NCBI RefSeq assembly: GCF_020616335.1
Contig: NZ_CP085051.1
Coordinates: 434,001-498,000 of the forward strand
Reading direction: 5' to 3'
Origin: Corynebacterium uberis
GTDB taxonomy: Bacteria; Actinomycetota; Actinomycetes; Mycobacteriales; Mycobacteriaceae
DNA: 64,000 bases
This document shows, in pieces, positions 9,483 to 18,861 of this stretch. A program made the translations under genes and the position numbers. The notes below the pieces were generated by a model. It did no database searches, was not told the origin of the DNA, and saw only the letters and a program-made list of their open reading frames with translations. Each line of letters starts with the position of its first letter. Position 1 is the first letter of the stretch.

Positions 9483-9551
9483 TTACGCCCTGTCAACACA
9501 GCGATGCCAGCATGGCACCGTCACCGACGACGACAACGAAAAGGAGCCCAC

Positions 9552-10355
9552 ATGGGTTTTAAGAAAACAAAGCGGATCCCGGGAAAAACCCCCGGGGAAT
9601 TAGACGCGATGGAGGCAGCCGGCGCCATCGTGGGCAAGGCCCTTGTCGCGGTGCGCGACGCGGCCCGGGCGGGGGTGAGCACCGCGGAACTCGACGCCGT
9701 GGCAGAACAAACCATTCGGGATGCCGGCGCCTACCCCACGTTCTTGGGCTACCAGGGCTTCCCGGCGTCCATCTGTGCATCCGTCAATGACGTCATCGTG
9801 CACGGCATCCCCGGGGACTCCACGGTGTTGCAGGACGGCGACGTGGTCTCCATCGACTGCGGGGCGACGTTAGACGGCTGGGTGGGCGACTCCGCCTGGA
9901 GCTTCATCTGCGGCGGCGACGAGGCCGGCAGCGATCAGGCGCGCGGTCTCAACCAGGCCACCAAGTGGGTCATGGAGCAGGGCATTGCCGCGATGGTGCC
10001 GGGTGCGCGGCTCACGGACGTCTCCCACGCCCTGGAAGTGGCCACCGACGCCGCGGCACAGAAATGGGGCATCACCCTGGGCATCGTGGACGGCTACGGC
10101 GGTCACGGCATTGGCCATGAGATGCACGAGGACCCGTTCCTGGCCAACGAGGGGCGCCCCGGCCGCGGCCCGATCATCTCGGAGGGCACGACCCTGTGCA
10201 TCGAGCCGATGCTCACCCTCGGCAGCGGGGACAACGCGGTGCTTGACGACGACTGGACGGTGGTCACCACCGACGGCACGTGGGCGGCTCACTGGGAACA
10301 CACCGTGGCGGCTACCGCCCAAGGCCCGCGGATTCTCACCCCCCGACCGCGCTAA
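9552..10355 (+). CDS. map: Type I methionine aminopeptidase
   Basis: This 267-residue cytosolic dinuclear-metal enzyme removes the initiator methionine from new proteins. The metal ligands are recognisable: two Asp in [17 protein letters not shown], His in [12 protein letters not shown], and Glu in GTTLCIEPM and HWEHTVA. The start at ATG 9552 has AAGGAG at 9541-9546. It lies between secY-adk and infA as in many actinobacteria, but here it is separated from infA by two exported-protein genes. Confidence 0.95.
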   Translation: MGFKKTKRIPGKTPGELDAMEAAGAIVGKALVAVRDAARAGVSTAELDAVAEQTIRDAGAYPTFLGYQGFPASICASVNDVIVHGIPGDSTVLQDGDVVSIDCGATLDGWVGDSAWSFICGGDEAGSDQARGLNQATKWVMEQGIAAMVPGARLTDVSHALEVATDAAAQKWGITLGIVDGYGGHGIGHEMHEDPFLANEGRPGRGPIISEGTTLCIEPMLTLGSGDNAVLDDDWTVVTTDGTWAAHWEHTVAATAQGPRILTPRPR

Positions 10356-10401
10356 AAGGTTGGCTTGACGGGGCCCAATACGGCGATTGTGCGTAGAGGG
10401 T

Positions 10402-10407
10402 TATACT
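10402..10407 (+). promoter_or_regulatory. -10 box of a probable leaderless promoter
   Basis: TATACT ends 8 nt before the ATG at 10416 and no RBS lies between, so the transcript probably starts at or next to the start codon. Confidence 0.6.
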
Positions 10408-10415
10408 ACGGAACC

Positions 10416-11174
10416 ATGTTCTACCAGCCCCGTCACGCCAAGCCCTCGGCGACGCGCCAGCGCGTGCTCACCGCGGCTGCCGCCGGCGCCACCACCGGCG
10501 CGCTTGTCTACCTACCTGCCACGGCCAGCGCGGCCCCCGCGCTGCCGCCGGCACCGGCAATTCCCGGCTCTTCGCTCCCGGACACCCAGGAGCTCAGCTC
10601 ACAGGTACAGCGTGACGCCTTGGGCGTGCGCGACCAAGTGGTCGGCCAGCTGGGGGGCTTGCCTCCGCAGCTGGCGGACCCCGCCCGGGAGGCTGTGGAT
10701 GGTTCCGTAGAGGCCCTGTTTCCGGGAGCCTTAGCGCAGCGGGAGGAGCAGCGGCGCCCGGCCCCGGCGCCCCAGCCCGCACCAGCCCCGGCACCGGCTC
10801 CGGCGCCGCGTGTGGATACGGGCCCGTGCCCGCGGGAGGCTGACGCGTGCGTCGACCTGGCCGGTGGCCGCACGTGGCTCCAGGACGGCGGTGAGGTCTC
10901 CTACGGGCCGGTGCCCATGTCCGCGGGCGCTCCGTCGCCGGAGACGGCCACGCCGCGGGGGACGTTCTACGTCAACCGCAAGGTCGAGCATGACGTGTCC
11001 AAGGAGCACGATGACGCGGCGATGCCCTACTCGGTATACTTCACCAACAACGGGCACGCGTTCCATGAAGGAAACACCAACCTGTTGTCCCACGGCTGTA
11101 TTCACCTACGGCACGATGACGCCGTGGTGTACTTTGATCGCCTCCAGGCGGGGGACATGGTCTACGTTTATTAA
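10416..11174 (+). CDS. Secreted L,D-transpeptidase (YkuD domain)
   Basis: This 252-residue exported enzyme probably forms 3-3 peptidoglycan cross-links or attaches groups to meso-DAP stems. An N-terminal signal region (positive, then hydrophobic to ATASAAP) is followed by a Pro/Ala-rich linker (about residues 105-132). The C-terminal YkuD fold carries the catalytic motif SHGCIHLR, with its cysteine and the upstream HAFHEGN histidine. The start at ATG 10416 fits both the signal peptide and the leaderless -10. The secreted protease gene follows after 26 bp. Confidence 0.85.
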   Translation: MFYQPRHAKPSATRQRVLTAAAAGATTGALVYLPATASAAPALPPAPAIPGSSLPDTQELSSQVQRDALGVRDQVVGQLGGLPPQLADPAREAVDGSVEALFPGALAQREEQRRPAPAPQPAPAPAPAPAPRVDTGPCPREADACVDLAGGRTWLQDGGEVSYGPVPMSAGAPSPETATPRGTFYVNRKVEHDVSKEHDDAAMPYSVYFTNNGHAFHEGNTNLLSHGCIHLRHDDAVVYFDRLQAGDMVYVY

Positions 11175-11200
11175 TCTCTACGAGGAGTAGTGAAATCTGC

Positions 11201-11818
11201 ATGCGTCTTCTTCGCTCGCTTGCGCTGGCCTTGGCGGCTGTTGTCGCCATGTCGGGGGTGGCCACCAGTGCGGAAAACTCCAAACTAACCTTGACCAACA
11301 CCACGATGATCCGCGTGGGCATGGCCATCTGCTCGATCACGCTGGTGGACGCCACCACCGCGCTGACCGCATCCCACTGTGACCCGAAGGGCTTTAAGGT
11401 CGGCGACGTTGTCCACATGGACCGCACGCCCATTGGCACCATCGGTGCGCTGGGCAACCAGGCGGATCCCAGCTACTACGTCGACGTCGTGCGCATTGAT
11501 CTGGACCCCAACACCGTTACCGTCGATCATCCCGTAGAGATCGGTCGGTCCGCCGACCTGCGCCCCGGCGATACGGTTCGGCGCGTCGGCGCGGTCAGCC
11601 AGCGCGAAGGCAGGATCGTCTCCGACGGTGCGCAGACCGGGCACTGGCACTATGGTCCGGAGAAGTACATGCTCTCCACCGCCAACGGCCGGCACGGCGA
11701 CTCCGGCGGCGCCGTCTTTGACGCCCAGGGGCGCCTCGTGGGCGTGCACTCCGCGGTGCTCAGCGGAAAGCAAATGTTCGTGCCCATCGATTTTGCGGCG
11801 AAGCTGCTCCAGCGCTAA
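11201..11818 (+). CDS. Secreted trypsin-like (S1/chymotrypsin fold) serine protease
   Basis: This 205-residue exported protein has a signal peptide (MRLLRSLALALAAVVAMSG…TSA). The catalytic triad is visible: His in TASHC, Asp in VVRIDLD and Ser in HGDSGGAVF. Two cysteines (AICS and SHC) could form a disulfide near the active site. An RBS-like GAGGAG lies upstream. It sits 26 bp after the L,D-transpeptidase gene and is probably co-transcribed with it, so a cell-envelope processing role is plausible. The substrate is unknown. Confidence 0.8.
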   Translation: MRLLRSLALALAAVVAMSGVATSAENSKLTLTNTTMIRVGMAICSITLVDATTALTASHCDPKGFKVGDVVHMDRTPIGTIGALGNQADPSYYVDVVRIDLDPNTVTVDHPVEIGRSADLRPGDTVRRVGAVSQREGRIVSDGAQTGHWHYGPEKYMLSTANGRHGDSGGAVFDAQGRLVGVHSAVLSGKQMFVPIDFAAKLLQR

Positions 11819-11847
11819 GCGCAACCCCCGCCACCGTGGCGGGGACG

Positions 11848-11862
11848 GGGGCGTCGATAAGC
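11848..11862 (+). repeat. Dispersed repeat, exact copy
   Basis: GGGGCGTCGATAAGC lies in the gap between the protease gene and infA, next to a small hairpin (CCCCCGCCACC…GGCGGGG). Confidence 0.85.
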
Positions 11863-11994
11863 TCGGGGGGACGGGGGTTTGGTATTGCTGCTAGACGCGT
11901 GTACAGTGACCCAGGATCACATGGATAACGTGGGCGCAGTGTGCGCACACGCCGGTGATCGCACTCAGATACTCGTCAGCGGGAAGTGGAGGAT

Positions 11995-12213
11995 ATGGCA
12001 AAGGAAGGCGCCATCGAAGTTGAGGGCCGTGTCATCGAGCCCTTGCCGAACGCAATGTTCAAGGTAGAGCTTGACAACGGACACCAGGTTCTGGCCCACA
12101 TCAGTGGGAAGATGCGCCAGCACTACATCCGTATCCTGCCCGAAGACCGCGTGGTCGTGGAGCTGTCTCCGTATGACCTCTCGCGCGGTCGGATTGTCTA
12201 CCGCTACAAGTAG
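11995..12213 (+). CDS. infA: Translation initiation factor IF-1
   Basis: This 72-residue OB-fold protein occupies the ribosomal A site during initiation. Its sequence ([21 protein letters not shown]…[17 protein letters not shown]) is the standard family. The start at ATG 11995 has GTGGAGG just upstream. rpmJ (L36), often placed between infA and rpsM, is not here; the next gene is rpsM. Confidence 0.97.
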   Translation: MAKEGAIEVEGRVIEPLPNAMFKVELDNGHQVLAHISGKMRQHYIRILPEDRVVVELSPYDLSRGRIVYRYK

Positions 12214-12306
12214 GACATTTTTCGCCTCCCCATTCCAGGCGTCGGCCCGCCCCAGCGTGGGTGATTGGGCTGACGCTGCCAACCTTTAGCCACGGTGGCT
12301 GAAGCC

Positions 12307-12337
12307 TTGCAAACCACGACCCACCCTCCGGTAAGGT
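12307..12337 (+). promoter_or_regulatory. Putative promoter of the rpsM-rpsK-rpsD operon
   Basis: TTGCAA (12307-12312) and TAAGGT (12332-12337) are 19 bp apart, about 70 bp upstream of the rpsM ATG. An A-rich leader ending in GGAAAGG follows. Confidence 0.5.
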
Positions 12338-12408
12338 CCGGACAACGTGTCGCGTGGCAAGGATGAACGGGGAGAAAACCACCGTAAAAACCGGAAAGGT
12401 ACTGCCTA

Positions 12409-12777
12409 ATGGCACGTCTTGCTGGAGTCGACCTCCCGCGCAATAAGCGCATGGAGGTTGCTCTTACTTACATCTACGGCATCGGCCCCGCCCGTGCCGC
12501 CAAGCTGCTTGAGGAGACCGGCGTCTCTCCCGATCTGCGCACCGATGATCTGACCGATGAGCAGATCAGCTCGCTGCGCGACGTGATCGAAGCTTCCTGG
12601 AAGGTCGAGGGTGACCTCCGCCGCCAGGTTCAGGCTGACATCCGCCGCAAGATCGAAATCGGTTCCTACCAGGGTCTGCGTCACCGCCGTGGCCTGCCGG
12701 TGCGCGGTCAGCGCACCAAGACCAACGCGCGTACGCGTAAGGGCCCCAAGAAGACGATCGCCGGAAAGAAGAAGTAA
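12409..12777 (+). CDS. rpsM: 30S ribosomal protein S13
   Basis: This 122-residue S13 contacts tRNA and forms a bridge to the large subunit. Typical blocks are [25 protein letters not shown] and the basic C-terminal tail ([28 protein letters not shown]). It is the first gene of the alpha operon and lies 3 bp before rpsK. Confidence 0.97.
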   Translation: MARLAGVDLPRNKRMEVALTYIYGIGPARAAKLLEETGVSPDLRTDDLTDEQISSLRDVIEASWKVEGDLRRQVQADIRRKIEIGSYQGLRHRRGLPVRGQRTKTNARTRKGPKKTIAGKKK

Positions 12778-12780
12778 CAC

Positions 12781-13185
12781 ATGCCTCCGAAGACACGCTC
12801 TGGCGCACGCCGCACTGGCCGCCGCGCCGTCAAGAAGAATGTGGCCCAGGGCCACGCTTACATCAAGTCCACCTTCAACAACACGATCGTCTCCATCACC
12901 GCCCCCAATGGCGATGTGATCTCGTGGGCCTCCTCCGGGCACGTCGGGTTCAAGGGCTCCCGTAAGTCCACCCCCTTCGCCGCTCAGCTGGCCGCTGAGA
13001 ACGCCGCCCGCAAGGCGATGGATCACGGCATGAAGAAGGTTGACGTGTTCGTGAAGGGCCCGGGCTCGGGCCGTGAGACCGCTATCCGTTCCCTCCAGGC
13101 CGCCGGCCTCGAGGTCAGCTCGATCTCGGATGTGACGCCCCAGCCGCACAACGGCTGCCGTCCGCCGAAGCGTCGTCGCGTTTAA
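12781..13185 (+). CDS. rpsK: 30S ribosomal protein S11
   Basis: This 134-residue S11 belongs to the small-subunit platform near the E site. The signature is clear ([34 protein letters not shown] and C-terminal [13 protein letters not shown]). It is in an operon between rpsM and rpsD. Confidence 0.97.
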   Translation: MPPKTRSGARRTGRRAVKKNVAQGHAYIKSTFNNTIVSITAPNGDVISWASSGHVGFKGSRKSTPFAAQLAAENAARKAMDHGMKKVDVFVKGPGSGRETAIRSLQAAGLEVSSISDVTPQPHNGCRPPKRRRV

Positions 13186-13207
13186 GGGAAAGGAAAGGTA
13201 AACACAC

Positions 13208-13813
13208 ATGGCTCGTTACACCGGCCCTGCAACCCGTAAGTCTCGTCGTCTCCGCGTCGACCTCGTCGGCGGGGACATGTCCTTCGAGCGTCGCCCCTAC
13301 CCTCCGGGACAGGCTGGCCGCGCTCGCATCAAGGAGTCCGAGTACCTCATCCAGCTGCAGGAGAAGCAGAAGGCTCGCTTCACCTACGGCGTGATGGAAA
13401 AGCAGTTCCGCCGCTACTACCAGGAGGCCGCGCGCCTCAACGGTAAGACCGGCGATAACTTGGTCATCCTGCTGGAATCCCGCCTGGATAACGTGATCTA
13501 CCGTGCCGGTCTGGCGCGGACTCGCCGCCAGGCTCGCCAGCTGGTCTCCCACGGCCACTTCACCGTCAACGGCAAGAACATCAACGTTCCTTCTTTCCGC
13601 GTTTCGCAGTATGACATCATCGATGTCCGCGATCGTTCCAAGAAGATGCTGTGGTTCGAAGAGGCCCAGGAGAACCTGTCCGACGCCGTCGTTCCGGCGT
13701 GGCTCCAGGTTGTTCCGGACTCCCTGCGCATCCTCGTGCACCAGCTGCCCGAGCGCGCGCAGATCGACGTTCCGCTGCAGGAGCAGCTCATCGTCGAGTT
13801 CTACTCGAAGTAA
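13208..13813 (+). CDS. rpsD: 30S ribosomal protein S4
   Basis: This 201-residue S4 nucleates small-subunit assembly and is an alpha-operon autoregulator in some bacteria. It has the basic N-terminus (RYTGPATRKSRRLRVDL), the S4 RNA-binding domain (LESRLDNVIYRAGLARTRR…VSHGHFTVNGK) and the usual length. AGGAAAGG precedes the ATG. Confidence 0.97.
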   Translation: MARYTGPATRKSRRLRVDLVGGDMSFERRPYPPGQAGRARIKESEYLIQLQEKQKARFTYGVMEKQFRRYYQEAARLNGKTGDNLVILLESRLDNVIYRAGLARTRRQARQLVSHGHFTVNGKNINVPSFRVSQYDIIDVRDRSKKMLWFEEAQENLSDAVVPAWLQVVPDSLRILVHQLPERAQIDVPLQEQLIVEFYSK

Positions 13814-13819
13814 TCATTC

Positions 13820-13834
13820 GCTTGTCGACGCCCC
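13820..13834 (-). repeat. Dispersed repeat, one mismatch
   Basis: The minus strand reads GGGGCGTCGACAAGC (T to C at position 11). It begins 7 bp after the rpsD stop and separates rpsD from rpoA. Confidence 0.7.
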
Positions 13835-13956
13835 CGTGGTCCCCGCGGGCCCGCGGCGCGCCGGCATCCGGATGGTTTCATCTTCACTTCAAGCTTCATC
13901 TGTTTCGTTTCTTTCCAGCTATCGGCGTCAAATAGCGGGCGCCAAAGGAGAGTCCC

Positions 13957-14970
13957 ATGCTCATTTCCCATCGTCCGGCCCTGACCGAGGAGTTCGTCGA
14001 CGAGTCCCGTTCGCGGTTCATCATCGAGCCGCTGGAGCCGGGTTTCGGCTACACCCTTGGCAACTCCCTGCGTCGCACGCTGCTGTCCTCTATCCCGGGC
14101 GCGGCAGTGACCAGCGTGAAGATTGACGGTGTGCTCCACGAGTTCACCACCATCAACGGGGTCAAGGAAGATGTCTCTGACATCATCTTGAACATCAAGT
14201 CCCTGGTGCTGTCCTCCGACTCTGACGAGCCTGTGGTCATGTACCTGTCCAAGGAGGGCGAAGGGGAGATCACCGCCGGTGACATCCAGCCCCCGGCCGG
14301 CGTGGAGATCCACAACCCGGATCTGCACATCGCCACCCTCAACGCGCAGGGGCGTCTGGATATTGAGCTCGTTGTCGAGCGCGGCCGCGGCTACGTGCCT
14401 GCGGCAAGCACCGGCGGCGGGGAGATCGGCCGGATTCCGGTCGATCAGATCTACTCTCCGGTGCTCAAGGTCAGCTACAAGGTCGAGGCCACCCGCGTGG
14501 AGCAGCGCACCGACTTTGACAAGCTGATCATTGACGTAGAGACCAAGAACTCCATCTCCGCCCGGGACGCCATGGCGTCCGCCGGCAAGACGCTTGTTGA
14601 GCTGTTCGGCCTGGCCCGTGAGCTCAACACGCTGGCCGAGGGCATTGAGATCGGGCCGTCCCCGCGGGACGCCGAGTTCATGGCCGCCTACAACACGCCG
14701 ATCGAGGACCTGAACTTCTCCGTGCGCTCCTACAACTGCCTGAAGCGCCAGGAAATCCACACCGTCGGTGAGCTTGCCGAGTGCACCGAGTCCGACCTGC
14801 TGGATATCCGCAACTTCGGGCAGAAGTCCATCAACGAGGTCAAGATCAAGCTTTCGAGCCTGGGCCTGACGTTGAAGGATGCGCCGGCGGACTTCGATCC
14901 GACGACGCTGGAAGGCTACGACGCCGCCACCGGTGACTTCGTAGACGATGAAGCCGAAGAAACCGAGTAA
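13957..14970 (+). CDS. rpoA: RNA polymerase alpha subunit
   Basis: This 337-residue subunit has an N-terminal assembly domain ([31 protein letters not shown]) and a C-terminal DNA/activator-binding domain ([22 protein letters not shown]…[14 protein letters not shown]), with an acidic tail. AAAGGAG lies upstream. The 143-bp gap after rpsD holds a repeat copy, and an AT-richer stretch may carry a separate promoter. Confidence 0.98.
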   Translation: MLISHRPALTEEFVDESRSRFIIEPLEPGFGYTLGNSLRRTLLSSIPGAAVTSVKIDGVLHEFTTINGVKEDVSDIILNIKSLVLSSDSDEPVVMYLSKEGEGEITAGDIQPPAGVEIHNPDLHIATLNAQGRLDIELVVERGRGYVPAASTGGGEIGRIPVDQIYSPVLKVSYKVEATRVEQRTDFDKLIIDVETKNSISARDAMASAGKTLVELFGLARELNTLAEGIEIGPSPRDAEFMAAYNTPIEDLNFSVRSYNCLKRQEIHTVGELAECTESDLLDIRNFGQKSINEVKIKLSSLGLTLKDAPADFDPTTLEGYDAATGDFVDDEAEETE

Positions 14971-15010
14971 GAAGTCGCTCGCTCATACCAATCCACACGA
15001 GGAGTAATTA

Positions 15011-15574
15011 ATGCCTACCCCCAAGAAGGGCGCTCGACTCGGCGGCTCGTCGAGCAACCAGCGAAAGATCCTGTCTAACCTGGCTGCTCAGCTGTTCGAG
15101 CACGGCGCGATCAAGACCACCGACGCCAAGGCGAAGATGCTGCGCCCGTACGCGGAGAAGCTCATCACCAAGGCGAAGAGAGGCACCCTGGCGGATCGCC
15201 GCGAGGTGCTCAAGAAGGTTCCGCACAAGGACGTCGTCGCCCACCTGTTTAATGATCTCGCCCCGAAGTTTGAAGGGCGTGAGGGTGGCTACACCCGCAT
15301 CATCAAGCTGGAGAACCGTACCGGTGACAACGCTCCGATGTCGCAGATCTCGCTGATCCTTGAGGAGACCGTCTCCACCGCCGCCACCCGCGCCACCCGC
15401 GCGGCGGCCTCGAAGAAGGCTGCGCAGGACAATGCTGCGGCTGAGGCCGAGGCCGAGACTGAGGCTCCCGAGGCTCCCGAGGCAACTGAGGCCGAAGCCA
15501 CCGAGGCCACCGAGGCCGAGGCTGTTGAGGCCGCCGAGGAGACCACCGAGTCTGCCGCTGCCGAAGAGAAGTAG
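15011..15574 (+). CDS. rplQ: 50S ribosomal protein L17 with long acidic tail
   Basis: The first 120 or so residues of this 187-residue protein are standard L17 ([41 protein letters not shown]). From about residue 135 a low-complexity Ala/Glu/Thr tail follows, made of repeated EA/TEA units. Such tails occur in actinobacterial L17 but are absent from E. coli; the function is unknown. CACGAGGAG lies upstream. This gene ends the alpha operon and a strong terminator follows. Confidence 0.96.
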   Translation: MPTPKKGARLGGSSSNQRKILSNLAAQLFEHGAIKTTDAKAKMLRPYAEKLITKAKRGTLADRREVLKKVPHKDVVAHLFNDLAPKFEGREGGYTRIIKLENRTGDNAPMSQISLILEETVSTAATRATRAAASKKAAQDNAAAEAEAETEAPEAPEATEAEATEATEAEAVEAAEETTESAAAEEK

Positions 15575-15597
15575 CCTTTAGGTCTACTTAAGGCTGG

Positions 15598-15642
15598 ACC
15601 CCGGCCCGCGGCGTGCCATGCACGCGACCGCGGGGCCGGGGT
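15598..15642 (+). terminator. Terminator after rplQ
   Basis: ACCCCGGCCCGCGG (15598-15611) pairs with CCGCGGGGCCGGGGT (15628-15642), with one bulged G, and is followed by TT. A very stable stem. Confidence 0.8.
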
Positions 15643-15916
15643 TTGCGCATGTTTGCCCTCCCCTTAGGGCTGCTGCCAACGACGCAACGGGACTTTTTAT
15701 TCAGCCCGCGGGGGTGTTATGCAACTGTGACCAAGTCTTAAAGGTCTATCCAGAATTAGCTAGTTTTGGGGTGGGTACTACCTTCAAGTCCCTGGTCAAC
15801 ACATTGGGATTCCCTTTCAACGTTCATGCTTAAGCGGCCATATGGGTGCACTTCGGGGGTGTTTGGACCATGTAGCGGCTGCAATGCACCCGAGAACGCG
15901 CCTATCGTGGTGATCG
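15643..15916 (+). other. AT-richer intergenic stretch without a gene
   Basis: This stretch between rplQ and the PRC-barrel gene has visibly lower GC than its surroundings (e.g. ACTTTTTATTCAG and CCAGAATTAGCTAGTTTTGG). It contains possible promoter-like TATGCAACT and GGGTACTAC elements but no coding signal. It may hold stress-type promoters for the downstream gene or for the RNA candidate at 15917. Confidence 0.4.
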
Positions 15917-15970
15917 GTTCCAAGGGTTGCGTTCCTTGGAACTGCGTGAAGTTAAGAACTAACTCTTTTT
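15917..15970 (+). ncRNA. Hairpin pair with T-run: possible small RNA 3' end or leader
   Basis: A perfect 9-bp stem GTTCCAAGG / CCTTGGAAC (15917-15925 with 15934-15942) has an 8-nt loop. It is followed by a second stem AGTTA-AGAAC-TAACT (15950-15964) and then CTTTTTC. This looks like the end of a short transcript. It lies 79 bp before the PRC-barrel gene, so it could be an independent small RNA or an attenuator in that gene's leader. Confidence 0.4.
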
Positions 15971-16048
15971 CGCCCGTAGATACCCGGGCGGTGCGCCGCT
16001 TTACCTGCACTGCCTTTCGGGCGAGACTCGACCATGAAAGGACACTCT

Positions 16049-16936
16049 ATGGCTAACGAGCGTGAACTGAAGGACCTGTTCGACGCGACCGCATTCGACA
16101 ACGCTGGGGAGAAGCTCGGCTCCATCAAGGAGATCTTTGTCGACGACAACACCGGCCAGCCGACCTTCGTTGAGGTTGGCCACGGCCTGTTCGGCCTGAG
16201 CTCCAGCCTGGTCCCGCTGCGTGGTGCCTCCCTGGACGGCGATGACCTCAAGCTGGCCTTCTCCAAGGACCGCATCAAGGACGCCCCCGATCAGGATGCG
16301 GACCGCAACCTGACCGGTGAGCAGCAGGAGGAGCTCTACCGCCACTACGGCGTGCAGGATGCCCCCGAGGTCAGCGGCTTCCGCACCCGTACCACTGAGA
16401 CCGGCCACGGCGCCGAGTACGCCGCCGCTGGTGCAGGCGCTGGCGCTGGCGCCGGCTACGTCGCCGACAAGTCCGTCGAGGACAAGAAGGTCGCCGAGGA
16501 GAAGGTCGCCGACAAGCGCGAGGTTCGCCACGAGGAGAAGAAGGCTGCCCCGGCTGCCAACGATGGTGAGATCATCCGCTCCGAGGAGCGCCTCAACGTG
16601 GAGAAGGAGCGCGTCGCTTCCGGCGAGGCTCGCCTGCGCAAGTACGTCGTAGAGGACACGGAGACCGTCGAGGTTCCGGTGTCCCGCGAAGAGGTCCGCA
16701 TTGAGCGCACCCCGATCTCCGAGGAGGAGGCCGCTAACTTCTCCGGCAAGATCGGTGAGGAAGAGGCTTCTGTGACGCTGCACGAGGAGCGCGTCAACGT
16801 TTCCAAGGACACCGTTCCGGTGGAGAAGATCAACCTCTCCAAGGAGGCGGTCCAGGACACCGAGACCGTCACCGAGACTGTCCGCAAGGAGCAGTTCGAC
16901 ACCAAGGGCCTCAAGGACTTCGACGAGAAGAAGTAG
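16049..16936 (+). CDS. PRC-barrel plus DUF2382 stress-type protein
   Basis: This 295-residue soluble acidic protein has a PRC-barrel (about residues 5-85, ELKDLFDATAFDNAGEKLGSI…) and an Ala/Gly-rich linker (about 125-140). A Lys/Glu-rich helical stretch and a DUF2382 (YsnF-like) domain (from about 170) with repeated VEKERV/VNVSKD units complete it. Proteins with this architecture are linked to general stress in actinobacteria; no enzymatic residues are visible. ATG 16049 is chosen because AAAGGA sits 7 nt upstream; an ATG five codons earlier lacks an RBS. It is isolated between two terminators. Confidence 0.8.
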   Translation: MANERELKDLFDATAFDNAGEKLGSIKEIFVDDNTGQPTFVEVGHGLFGLSSSLVPLRGASLDGDDLKLAFSKDRIKDAPDQDADRNLTGEQQEELYRHYGVQDAPEVSGFRTRTTETGHGAEYAAAGAGAGAGAGYVADKSVEDKKVAEEKVADKREVRHEEKKAAPAANDGEIIRSEERLNVEKERVASGEARLRKYVVEDTETVEVPVSREEVRIERTPISEEEAANFSGKIGEEEASVTLHEERVNVSKDTVPVEKINLSKEAVQDTETVTETVRKEQFDTKGLKDFDEKK

Positions 16937-17011
16937 GGCGCCTGTAAGGCCGGATCCTGCCAGCCCGTGGACGCGCGGGTGAGCGGGAATCGAGCCTGAG
17001 TAGGACACGCG

Positions 17012-17058
17012 GAGCCGCCGCCACCTTCCGGTAACCTGCCGGTAGGAGGTGGCGGCTC
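17012..17058 (+). terminator. Terminator after the PRC-barrel gene
   Basis: GAGCCGCC…CCACC (17012-17025) pairs with GGTGGCGGCTC (17048-17058) with a small bulge, followed by TTG. The loop contains two CCGGTA repeats. Confidence 0.6.
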
Positions 17059-17115
17059 TTGCTACGCTTGGTACCTTGGCCCGCACCCTCGCCGGGCCTG
17101 AGTGTGAAGGAGAAC

Positions 17116-17835
17116 ATGGGCACTATGAAGCAGGCGCCCCGGTGCGGAATCGCGCTGGCCGCGGCGGCCGTTGTGCAGGCTGTCGGCTGGTTGATTGCCG
17201 TTGTACTGATGAGGGGTGAATACTCGGGGAGTTTCAGCCTGACCAGCGATGTCGGCACACCCGGCTGCGCTGATATCACCGACGCGTTTTCTCCCCGGTA
17301 TGTGTGCAGTCCGGGGTACGGCTGGTTCTTTGGTGCACAGGTCCTCTGCGCCGTGCTGCTGTTCGGTGCGGGAGTGTCCATGGCGCGGCTGCGCGCACGC
17401 TCCGGGCGCCCGCTAGCAGGGGCGCGCGCGGTGGGCTTCGCCGTTGCCGCGACAGGGGGCGCCTGGCTGGTGGCGGCTCTGGGGCAGTTCTTCGCCGTGG
17501 GCTGGCTGCACCAGGTGGGTTGGGCTGTGGCGATGCTCGCCGTGTGGAGCGCGTGCGTGGCAACTGCGCTGGCTGCACGGCGCGCGCAGATCCCGGTGGG
17601 CGATTCTGTCGCAGCTGCGCCAGGCTTGGTCGGCCGCCCGATGGTCGTTGTGGCAACAATCTGCGCGGTGCTCATGGCCGCTGGGATGGCGCTGCTGGTC
17701 GCAGCGGCGCTGCGGGATGTGCCGTTGGCGCCGGTCGGTCGCTACGAGCAGATCTTCCTTGCTGCTGCCGGGGTGTGGCTGGTGGCGTTGTGCGCTGCGT
17801 TGATGAGCCTGCCGCGGCGCCTGGGGGTGGCGTGA
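17116..17835 (+). CDS. Six-helix membrane protein of unknown function
   Basis: This 239-residue integral membrane protein has about six hydrophobic segments. The loop between the first two helices is extracytoplasmic-looking and carries two Cys (GCADITDAF…YVCSPGYGW). Its general look recalls DUF998-type proteins, but I do not recognise it with certainty. The start at ATG 17116 is supported by GAAGGAG at 17106-17112. Its TGA overlaps the truA ATG by one base, so the two are coupled. Confidence 0.7.
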   Translation: MGTMKQAPRCGIALAAAAVVQAVGWLIAVVLMRGEYSGSFSLTSDVGTPGCADITDAFSPRYVCSPGYGWFFGAQVLCAVLLFGAGVSMARLRARSGRPLAGARAVGFAVAATGGAWLVAALGQFFAVGWLHQVGWAVAMLAVWSACVATALAARRAQIPVGDSVAAAPGLVGRPMVVVATICAVLMAAGMALLVAAALRDVPLAPVGRYEQIFLAAAGVWLVALCAALMSLPRRLGVA

Positions 17836-18692
17836 TGGCGCTGCCTGAGGCGATGGTGCGCCTGCGCCTGGATCTGGCCTATGACGGGACGGATTTTCAT
17901 GGCTGGGCCCGGCAAAAGGATCCGCAGTTGCGGACGGTGCAGGCGGTTGTGGAGGATGCGTTTTCGCTGGTGCTGCGGGTCCCGGTGGCTCTGACGGTGG
18001 CGGGGCGCACCGATGCCGGGGTGCATGCATCCGGCCAGGTGGCCCACTGCGATATTCCGGCCAGCGCGCTGGAGCAGCGCAGCATTGATGGCGATCCGGC
18101 GCGGCTGGTGCGCCGCATGTCCCGGCTGCTGCCAGAAGATATTCGACTCAGCGCGTGCACTCTGGCCCCGGAGGGCTTTGATGCGCGCTTTTCCGCCCTG
18201 CGCCGCCACTACCGGTACCGGGTAACCACGGCTAGTGCTGGCGTGTTGCCCACCCGGGTGCGCGAAACCGCGTGGTGGGCCAAGCCGGTTGATGTGCAAG
18301 CGATGCAGCGCTGCGCGGATGAGCTGATTGGCCTGCATGATTTTGCGGCGTTTTGTAAGGCGCGCCCGCATGCCACGACGGTACGCGACGTGCAGAGTTT
18401 TGTGTGGCGCGATATTTCTACGCCGACGCAGCCGCAGCTGTATGAGGCACAGGTCAGTGCGGATGCCTTTTGTTGGTCGATGGTGCGCTCGCTGGTGGGC
18501 TGCTGTCTGGTGGTGGGGGAGGGGCGTCGAGAAGCGGGCTTTGCTGCGGAGGTCTTGGAGCTGCGCTCGCGTTCCTCCCGGGTTCCGGTCGCCCCCGCCT
18601 GCGGCTTGGACTTGGTTGGCGTGGAGTACCCGGATGCGGCCGAGTTGGCGGCCCGTGCGGAGGTAACGCGCGCGCGGCGGTCGCTGTCATGA
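17835..18692 (+). CDS. truA: tRNA pseudouridine(38-40) synthase
   Basis: This 285-residue enzyme isomerises uridines 38-40 in the anticodon arm of tRNAs. The catalytic aspartate is D60 in the invariant block AGRTDAGVHA. Other signatures are LAYDGTDFHGWARQ and FCWSMVRSLVG. The position after rplQ is the conserved actinobacterial one, here with two extra genes inserted. A Met at residue 7 is an alternative start. Confidence 0.95.
   Translation: MALPEAMVRLRLDLAYDGTDFHGWARQKDPQLRTVQAVVEDAFSLVLRVPVALTVAGRTDAGVHASGQVAHCDIPASALEQRSIDGDPARLVRRMSRLLPEDIRLSACTLAPEGFDARFSALRRHYRYRVTTASAGVLPTRVRETAWWAKPVDVQAMQRCADELIGLHDFAAFCKARPHATTVRDVQSFVWRDISTPTQPQLYEAQVSADAFCWSMVRSLVGCCLVVGEGRREAGFAAEVLELRSRSSRVPVAPACGLDLVGVEYPDAAELAARAEVTRARRSLS
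18531..18545 (+). repeat. Dispersed repeat, one mismatch, inside truA
   Basis: It reads GGGGCGTCGAGAAGC (T to G at position 11). It lies within coding sequence near the 3' end of truA, so chance or coding constraint cannot be excluded. Confidence 0.4.
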
Positions 18693-18861
18693 GGGGCTGT
18701 TTGGCCCCGCCGGTGCAGGCAAACGTTAGAATCGATGCGACTGTGTCTCCCCTTGTCCCGCGGGAGCCGGCGGGGCGTCCTGGCCACACGCCGGGCGCGG
18801 CGGGTATTTTATGGGGGACATTACCGGCTCGAGGAGCAGAAAGGACAACAGGCGCCTGCTG

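Noticed and set aside
12214..12408. Possible rpmJ (L36) between infA and rpsM
   Set aside because: No frame with the short Cys/His zinc-ribbon pattern of L36 is found in this gap.
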